Source of the DNA: Photobacterium toruni
GTDB taxonomy: Bacteria > Pseudomonadota > Gammaproteobacteria > Enterobacterales > Vibrionaceae
Assembly (NCBI RefSeq): GCF_024529955.1
Contig: NZ_AP024855.1
Location: 558,001 to 622,000 of the forward strand
Direction: 5' to 3'
DNA: 64,000 nucleotides
Shown: piece by piece, positions 58,556 to 64,000 of the stretch
Position numbering within the stretch: position 1 is the stretch's first letter
How the letters are laid out: every line of letters starts with the position of its first letter
Made by a program: the position numbers and the translations under genes
Notes under the pieces: generated by a model
Told to the model about the DNA's origin: nothing
The model's database searches: none
What the model saw: only the letters and a program-made list of their open reading frames with translations

Positions 58556-58954
58556 TCACCCTTTAAGGCGATCAACAATAAGTGGCACTAAGGACGTATA
58601 AGCATACCAAGCGGCGGCTACAATAATTATCGTCCATATAATACGGGAAACCCATTGTGTTCGTTGCATATGGCGCGAAGGATCGGGTTCTCCGCAGTGA
58701 GGGCAAAAATGAGCACGACGAGACACAATACCATCACAAGCTGGGCAATCAGTTAAACGTTTAGAACGTGGCTTTGTCATAGTATCTGTCACTATCCTAT
58801 TATCAACAGCATCAGAACGAGATGCTGGTTGACTAAAATCAGGGGTATTCGCTGGTCGCGCATTATGCCCAGAACGCTTTTCTGCATGTAGTGAAAACGA
58901 CATTTCATGGTTATCATTGTCGTTATCAAGAGCAGAAAATTCAGTTGTTTTCAC
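58556..58954 (-). CDS. Zinc-ribbon membrane-anchored protein
   Basis: A 132-aa protein. Residues 1-60 are polar and probably disordered. A zinc ribbon follows at about 70-90 (DCPACDG ... HFCPHCGEPDP, two CPxC knuckles), then one C-terminal membrane helix (WVSRIIWTIIIVAAAWYAYT) and a short basic end. The start is GTG with GGTGAT 7 nt upstream. The order places the zinc ribbon in the cytoplasm. The family is not known to me beyond zinc-ribbon; a regulatory or scaffold role is possible. Confidence 0.75.
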   Translation of the reverse strand: MKTTEFSALDNDNDNHEMSFSLHAEKRSGHNARPANTPDFSQPASRSDAVDNRIVTDTMTKPRSKRLTDCPACDGIVSRRAHFCPHCGEPDPSRHMQRTQWVSRIIWTIIIVAAAWYAYTSLVPLIVDRLKG

Positions 58955-59048
58955 GATTTATCACCATTAGATTAACTTCTGTACACATAATACGCAATAT
59001 CAGAATAATAATCTCTATTTAAGCCACGATTAGTACAATAATAATACT

Positions 59049-59075
59049 GTACTAATGAAATCAATCAAAAATTAC
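59049..59075. repeat. Second copy of the palindromic intergenic element core
   Basis: gtactaatgaaatcaatcaa is nearly the same as the centre of the element at 18,893-18,937. gtac-side and gtaat arms remain, but the T-run is missing. Confidence 0.4.
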
Positions 59076-59166
59076 GCACCATAAGCAAGAGTCACTATTT
59101 TATTCATAAAGCCACTCTATAAATGCTCATTTTGATACTTATGATTAAACAGAGTCATAAGATGAA

Positions 59167-59373
59167 CTAATTGACACCCATTAAGGTTTTATATTTCGTA
59201 ATTGCTTGCTGGCAAAAATCACGCTCATCATCATCTTCAATATTGTTGGTTAATACCGCAAAAGCTTCATACCCTACTTTGCCATTTTTTACTTTCCAAA
59301 CAGTGTAAGATGCTTGCTTATCTAATTCGATCCGCATTCTTTCGCTATCTGACAATTGGGTTAAATTATACAT
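59167..59373 (-). CDS. Hypothetical small protein
   Basis: A 68-aa soluble protein (MYNLTQLSDSERMRIELDKQ, then YTVWKVKNGKVGYEAFAVLT, IEDDDERDFCQQAITKYKTL). A basic-hydrophobic strand pattern in the centre and a helical acidic end suggest a small alpha/beta fold. No family is recognised. TGAGAA upstream of the ATG and a consistent amino-acid pattern support coding. It is likely a lineage-specific Vibrionaceae protein. Confidence 0.65.
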   Translation of the reverse strand: MYNLTQLSDSERMRIELDKQASYTVWKVKNGKVGYEAFAVLTNNIEDDDERDFCQQAITKYKTLMGVN

Positions 59374-59813
59374 ATTATTCTCAGTTATCCTTTTTTGTTA
59401 ATTCTACCCAAGATCAGAATCAAGAAGAACCCTTTTCAAGGGTCATTCTATTGATTGTAATATTACAGTGTAAAAGCAAGCTATTGATACCTTTCTTGGT
59501 GTAATCCATTACATTTTAATCGTTAGTTATTTTTTATATATAAACAATAAAAATCATCATTTAAAAATAAAAATAATATTTATTAGATAATTAAATATTA
59601 ATAAGTATATTTTCCCTCTTAATTAACAACAAAAAAGAAAACGATACCCTTCTCATTTTCAACAGATTTGGTAATCAATATCAAAAATTCGATTAAATAG
59701 CCTTAATTTTGTGACTTAGATCTCAAGAACTCAATATCTTATTCCATAAACTACGACCATAAATTGAAGCATAACCTTTGCTTCTGAATAACTCATAAAC
59801 CTAGGAGCTCTTC
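59374..59813. other. Gene-free region upstream of deoD
   Basis: About 440 nt of AT-rich sequence. It holds a CRP-like site at 59,710-59,725 and the deoD promoter. I do not recognise any other element. Confidence 0.5.
59710..59725 (+). promoter_or_regulatory. Possible CRP site upstream of deoD
   Basis: TGTGA-N6-TCTCA matches nine of the ten conserved positions of TGTGA-N6-TCACA, about 90 bp before deoD. CRP control of deo genes is known in enterobacteria. Confidence 0.5.
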
Positions 59814-60524
59814 ATGGCTACTCCACATATCAATGCCGAAGTTGGCGATTTTGCAGAAACAATTTTAATGCCAGGTGATCCACTACGTGCGCAGTTTATT
59901 GCAGAAACTTACCTAGAAGATGTAAAACGTGTATGTGATGTACGTGGTATGTACGGTTTCACTGGTACTTATAAGGGTCAACCTGTATCAGTAATGGGTC
60001 ATGGTATGGGTATTCCATCATGCTCTATTTATGTACATGAACTAATCAAAGATTTTGGTGTTAAAAACATCATCCGTATTGGTAGCTGTGGTGCTGTTCA
60101 TGATGACGTTAAGTTAATGGACGTTATCATTGCAATGGGTGCGTCAACTGACTCTAAAGTTAACCGTATCCGTTTTGCTAACCACGATTTCGCAGCAATT
60201 GCTGATTACCATTTATTAGAAACAGCGGTAAACCAAGCACGTGCACAAAATGTTGCTGTTCGTGTCGGTAACGTATTCTCAGCAGATCTCTTCTACAGCC
60301 CAGAAGTTGGTCTGTTCGATAAGATGGAAAAGCTCGGCATTCTAGGTGTCGACATGGAAGCGGCGGGCATCTACGGTGTTGCAGCAGAACTTGGTGCTAA
60401 GGCACTGACTATTCTAACGGTTTCTGATCACATCAAACGTGGTGAGAAATTAAGTGCAGAAGCACGTCAACATTCATTTAATGAAATGATGAACGTAGCA
60501 CTAGAAACAGCAATCAATCTATAA
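59814..60524 (+). CDS. deoD: Purine nucleoside phosphorylase DeoD
   Basis: A 236-aa hexameric (type II) purine nucleoside phosphorylase that splits (deoxy)inosine, guanosine and adenosine with phosphate. The N-terminus [20 protein letters not shown] and the segment [16 protein letters not shown] (phosphate loop) are diagnostic. [12 protein letters not shown] (sugar site, Met-Glu) and [13 protein letters not shown] (with the catalytic Asp) follow. The gene stands alone here, not next to deoCAB. GGAG lies 7 nt upstream of the ATG. The 5'-nucleotidase lipoprotein at 19,205 could provide nucleosides for the same salvage route. Confidence 0.97.
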   Translation: MATPHINAEVGDFAETILMPGDPLRAQFIAETYLEDVKRVCDVRGMYGFTGTYKGQPVSVMGHGMGIPSCSIYVHELIKDFGVKNIIRIGSCGAVHDDVKLMDVIIAMGASTDSKVNRIRFANHDFAAIADYHLLETAVNQARAQNVAVRVGNVFSADLFYSPEVGLFDKMEKLGILGVDMEAAGIYGVAAELGAKALTILTVSDHIKRGEKLSAEARQHSFNEMMNVALETAINL

Positions 60525-60564
60525 TCTTTTATGGTGGTCGTAGGCCATCTATAATAAAGATTCA

Positions 60565-60607
60565 AAAAAGTGGAAAGCATATCTTTTAGATATATTTCCA
60601 CTTTTTT
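60565..60607 (+). terminator. deoD terminator
   Basis: The stem aaaaaagtggaaa / tttccactttttt encloses a small inner loop and is followed by T. Confidence 0.9.
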
Positions 60608-60722
60608 TATACCTGTTAATATTTAATCTATTTGATAACATTGATATGTTAACGATATCTCTATATCAATATTTCACTTGGGTATAATCACCTATTATTA
60701 AATCGCAACTAGGCAATGATCT

Positions 60723-62213
60723 ATGACTTCACCCTCACTTCCCACGACGCTAGATCAGTTACCACCAGCTTGCGATAATCTTCAATTTAATTATTGCAAA
60801 ACCGTCGCCTGTGCTAATTTTAATCGAACCGATCCTAATTTATATGTGCTACAAAATAATAATCTTCAACGCCCAGTACTTATCTGCCGTGAATGTGGAG
60901 CGTTTCCGCCAGTCATCAATAACCACGATGTTGTCGCGGAAAAACAGCGTTTAAAGCAACAACAAAACAGTGGCTTAGCTGCCTGTTCAAATCAGCAATG
61001 CCCGCATTATGGCTTACCTGTTCTCACCTATCGTCAGCATTATCATGCCTTTGGCTTTAGTGGTGAACGCCAACGTTACCGCTGTCGAGCTTGCCTGCAT
61101 ACTTTTGTTGATCCATGGTCAAACAGTAATCATAAAAATCAATTACAACAAAAATTATTAGCGTATTTGTTTACTGGTTATACCGTACGGGAAATTTGTC
61201 GACGTCTAGTGATGAACCCAAAAACGTTTTATGATCAATTGAATAATATTGCGGCGCGTTGCCGTCATCAATTAACTATTTTTGATGCCCGTTTAGGTAA
61301 ACAATCACAGCCTCGCCAACTTGCGACAGATCTGACACCATTACAACCTCACAGTAATAATGGCGTATTATGGATAGCCACAGCAGAGGTTCATTCTGGT
61401 TATGTAATGAGCCAACACGTTAATTACCAAACACAGCCTGCAACCACGTCTGTCACTCATCATAACGCCTATTATAATGGAACCCGCTTTATTAGTCCTC
61501 ATAACCACCTTTATCCACCAATTACGCCACCATTATCACAAGGCTTACTAGCCCATATTGATACCACTTATCGCCAAATTTTAGCGCGTAACAATATGGA
61601 GAACCCACTCAGTGGTCAGGTCAGTATTAATTATCCAACCAAAGGCTGTCTAATTCGTCCTCAATATACAGTCTATAGCCACTTTTTATATTTACATGAG
61701 TTGATCAATCAAAACACGCCAACTTTAGCAGTATTTATGCCACAAGAAACGTTACTACGTTCAGCGTGTCTATCAGTATTTATTGATCGAGTTAATAACC
61801 ATACCATTGACCCGTTTTACGTGGTTGAAGATCAGCAATGGCAACACGGACAACATGCTGAAAAAATTGATATCGTATTAATGGGATGGTGGCGAGATCG
61901 GTGGGCATTTAGTCGTAATAAGAGCGGTAATAAAGGTATTTGTCATCTTGGTGGTAATAAAAAAGATCAACAACGCTGGTTAACAATTGCCACTCACCGT
62001 GCAGCAACGGCTTATCAACAACGATTTTATAATCAATTTAACCATATGGTTAATGAACCACGACGTAAACTACGTCCTGCGAGCTTATTACCATTATTGG
62101 ATATTTATCGAGCTTGGCATAACCTTTGTCATCAAAATAAAGAGGGAATAACCCCTGCGCAAACCCTGGGCTTAATGTCCTCACCAATGACGTTAGAGCA
62201 GTTATTACAGTGA
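60723..62213 (+). CDS. Two-zinc-ribbon, HTH protein, transposase-like
   Basis: A 496-aa protein. The first zinc finger (about 17-60) has NYCKTVACANF and LICRECGAFPP, and the second (about 82-120) has ACSNQQCPHYG and YRCRACLHTF. Each is C-x4-C then C-x2-C, like the N-terminal ribbon of IS1-type InsA. A helix-turn-helix (about 138-175, LAYLFTGYTVREICRRLVMN) follows. The C-terminal 300 residues are rich in His and Gln, with WIATAEVHSGYVMS and WWRDRWAFSRNK, and I cannot confirm a DDE triad. There are no inverted repeats or a neighbouring insB, so it is not an intact insertion sequence. It may be a domesticated, transposase-derived DNA-binding protein; certain only as a zinc-ribbon/HTH protein. 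Confidence 0.7.
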   Translation: MTSPSLPTTLDQLPPACDNLQFNYCKTVACANFNRTDPNLYVLQNNNLQRPVLICRECGAFPPVINNHDVVAEKQRLKQQQNSGLAACSNQQCPHYGLPVLTYRQHYHAFGFSGERQRYRCRACLHTFVDPWSNSNHKNQLQQKLLAYLFTGYTVREICRRLVMNPKTFYDQLNNIAARCRHQLTIFDARLGKQSQPRQLATDLTPLQPHSNNGVLWIATAEVHSGYVMSQHVNYQTQPATTSVTHHNAYYNGTRFISPHNHLYPPITPPLSQGLLAHIDTTYRQILARNNMENPLSGQVSINYPTKGCLIRPQYTVYSHFLYLHELINQNTPTLAVFMPQETLLRSACLSVFIDRVNNHTIDPFYVVEDQQWQHGQHAEKIDIVLMGWWRDRWAFSRNKSGNKGICHLGGNKKDQQRWLTIATHRAATAYQQRFYNQFNHMVNEPRRKLRPASLLPLLDIYRAWHNLCHQNKEGITPAQTLGLMSSPMTLEQLLQ

Positions 62214-63024
62214 CGATGTTGTTATGCAGTCAGGTTTAAGTATTATAGATTAATACTGTTTGAGGAATAAACGGTATAACTACACCATTCAAAAATATAT
62301 ATTATAGATATTTTTATCCATTATTTTATTAATGAATAATAGGTGCGATAAAAAATCAATCAAGCTAAATCTTTTATAAAATATTCAATAACACATCCAT
62401 TTTAAAAATTTTATAAAACAAACTTTCTTTCTACTCGATAAAATTTCAAATCCACATACCGCCCCTTAATTAATAGCAATAAAAATAATTTTAACGCCAT
62501 TATTATCAATAATAGAAAAAATACTACAAACATTTATTTTTTCCTGCTAGCTTAATTTTAAGCTTACACCAATCCATAAGTAATTAATATAGATATCATT
62601 AAATAATTTAACATTTAAACTATTAAGTCGTGCCTGTAGCCAAAAATAAGTATGATAATCACTATAGAATCATTAATAAACAGTCCAAATTTATAATAGA
62701 CTAAACATTTATAAATAATCACACATTACATAAAATAAATAATTTCCATAGAATATGGCATAAAAAACTTAAATTAACTATTAACAATACCGATGAAATG
62801 TAAAAATAATATTATTTTTTATTGATTACCATACCAATTATTAGTATTTATCCGTTAATCCACCATGCATCTTTTAACTAAAAAAAGAGTTCTACAATAG
62901 AACTAAATCGATTAACGATACTAATTTAACTTGAAAGATAAATAAAAATATTCTTTAAAAGAATTTAAATAATTAATAATTTTACCGATAAATAAAATAA
63001 TTTAAATATCAATGAAAATTTAAT
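62214..63024. other. Very AT-rich region upstream of the flagellin gene
   Basis: About 810 nt with no gene. It is extremely A+T-rich. It holds the sigma-28-like promoter at 62,966-62,991 and a short hairpin (agttct / agaact near 62,888-62,904). Nothing else is recognised. Confidence 0.6.
62966..62991 (+). promoter_or_regulatory. Sigma-28 (FliA)-type promoter of the flagellin gene
   Basis: TAAA (62,966-62,969), 14 nt, then ACCGATAA (62,984-62,991), against TAAA-N15-GCCGATAA. It lies 33 nt before the ATG. Confidence 0.7.
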
Positions 63025-64000
63025 ATGTTAAGCATCAACTATAATTCAGCATCACGTAAGGCTATAAACCAAGTAGATCAAGCTCAAACTGGAATTGCAA
63101 AAGCAATGAACGAACTATCAACAGGAAATCGTATTAATAATGCAGCTGATGATGTTGCAGGTAGTGCTATGGCATCACGCATGCAACTTCAATCTAACTC
63201 TCTTGATACAGCCGTAACTAATGCCAATATCGGCATTAACTTAATTAAAACCATGGATAGCATAATAAAAGAAACAGAAACCCTTCTTCAGCGTATGACT
63301 AAATTGACTGAAATGAGTAAAAATGATGCTTATTCTGCTCAAGATCGCGATATGATGAATGAAGAATTTGGCGTTCTAGCCAATGAATTAGATCGTAACG
63401 CTAATTCAACGAATTATAATGGCATTTCATTACTCAATAATGCAGGTAATACTGCTGGGAAAGCTCTATTTAATAAAGATATATCAAAAGGGATAACTTT
63501 TACGGCCACCAATAATGAATTAAATTTTACTATATTAACTACGCCAATGACGACCGCTACGCCTCCTACTCTTGGGGGGAGCAGCTCAGAAAAAATTAAA
63601 GTGCAATTCGGTACTCAAGCATTATCTGCAAATCAAATTATTGGGACAATTAATAGTGCAATCAATACTAAATTTACAGGTTTAGATAAAGATGTAGCTG
63701 CAAATGCCACAATTAATTCTGAAGGACTTTTAGAAATTAACTTAATTAATCCAGTCGATGGTATAAAAATTGGCGCAGCAAAAATTGATTCAATTAACGG
63801 TTCAGCCGCTTCAATATTAGGTTTAGGGAAAGCAATATCAACTCCCGGTGAGCGAGGTTTTAATAATCTTATTATTAATATTGGGAGCTCAGGTAATAGC
63901 TACGATAATATTAATCTTCATACTGTAAACTTAAGCGCTAAAGGCTTAAAACTTGAAGGTGTTTCATTGACGGACTCAAACAATTTAGATAAAACGCTTT
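63025..64000 (+). CDS. Flagellin (5' part; continues beyond window)
   Basis: The first 325 codons of a flagellin. The N-terminal D0/D1 region has the conserved pattern: MLSINYNSASRKAINQVDQA, AMNELSTGNRINNAADDVAG, MQLQSNSLDTAVTNANIGI, and EFGVLANELDRNANSTNYNG. The central part, from about residue 150, is variable, with FNNLIINIGSSGNSYDNINL and repeated Asn/Ser/Thr. Compared with typical Vibrio flagellins, which begin MAINVNTNVSAM, the start MLSINYN is divergent. It would polymerise as the flagellar filament. A sigma-28-like promoter lies 33 nt upstream, and the ribosome-binding site is weak. The gene runs off the right edge. Confidence 0.92.
   Translation, partial: MLSINYNSASRKAINQVDQAQTGIAKAMNELSTGNRINNAADDVAGSAMASRMQLQSNSLDTAVTNANIGINLIKTMDSIIKETETLLQRMTKLTEMSKNDAYSAQDRDMMNEEFGVLANELDRNANSTNYNGISLLNNAGNTAGKALFNKDISKGITFTATNNELNFTILTTPMTTATPPTLGGSSSEKIKVQFGTQALSANQIIGTINSAINTKFTGLDKDVAANATINSEGLLEINLINPVDGIKIGAAKIDSINGSAASILGLGKAISTPGERGFNNLIINIGSSGNSYDNINLHTVNLSAKGLKLEGVSLTDSNNLDKTL

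Overview
The window is AT-rich gammaproteobacterial DNA, most likely chromosomal and from the Vibrionaceae, with Photobacterium the closest impression. This rests on the gene set (norR-hcp-hcr, fetAB, pdxY, yjfIJKLMC, several CspA paralogues with long leaders, a C69 dipeptidase), on gene arrangement and on base composition; no rRNA or other marker is present to fix the species. I see no tRNA, rRNA, CRISPR array, complete insertion sequence or prophage.

Layout. (1) 1-13,988, minus strand: the first 4,662 codons of one giant secreted protein that runs off the left edge. It has a signal peptide, an N-terminal domain, one GEVED-type module, an SdrD-B-like module, a parallel beta-helix region, and then at least 19 GEVED modules in strict A/B alternation (dimer of about 1,120 bp). 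(2) 14-24 kb: housekeeping and stress genes: a YheO-type regulator, a divergent cold-shock protein, pdxY, fetAB, a CspA, a 5'-nucleotidase lipoprotein, a MOSC/ferredoxin-reductase fusion and a divergent cytochrome b-like membrane protein. (3) 24-28 kb: a six-gene yjfIJKLMC operon (PspA-family protein, DUF350 membrane protein, glutathionylspermidine-synthase-like ATP-grasp). (4) 28.6-36 kb: TerC-family protein, YgjV-like protein, NmrA-type reductase, GST, UDG-like protein, and a nitric oxide locus in which quinol NO reductase (norB) is divergent from a sigma-54 activator that lacks the NO-sensing GAF domain. (5) 36-46 kb: katG, mltC, murQ and a large AsmA-family gene. (6) 45.8-50.3 kb: full-length norR, hcp, hcr. 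(7) 50-62 kb: cspA, Lon-family protease, tandem PTPS-like protein, outer-membrane beta-barrel protein, C69 dipeptidase, small unknown proteins, deoD and a zinc-ribbon/HTH protein. (8) 63,025-64,000: the 5' part of a flagellin gene with a sigma-28-type promoter.

The clearest functional story is nitrosative stress. Two separate loci (norB and hcp-hcr) carry sigma-54 -24/-12 promoters preceded by arrays of GT-N7-AC sites, the known NorR core. One full-length NorR and one GAF-less paralogue are encoded beside them. NorB would reduce NO to N2O at the membrane, while Hcp with its reductase Hcr handles NO or hydroxylamine in the cytoplasm. A 13-bp perfect hairpin lies between hcp and hcr and may lower hcr expression.

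Several starts were moved from the longest open frame to an internal codon with a good ribosome-binding site (norB and the PTPS-like gene at TTG; fetB, hcr, the GST, cspA and others at an internal ATG). All functional statements are from motif and family recognition by eye; no database search was run.
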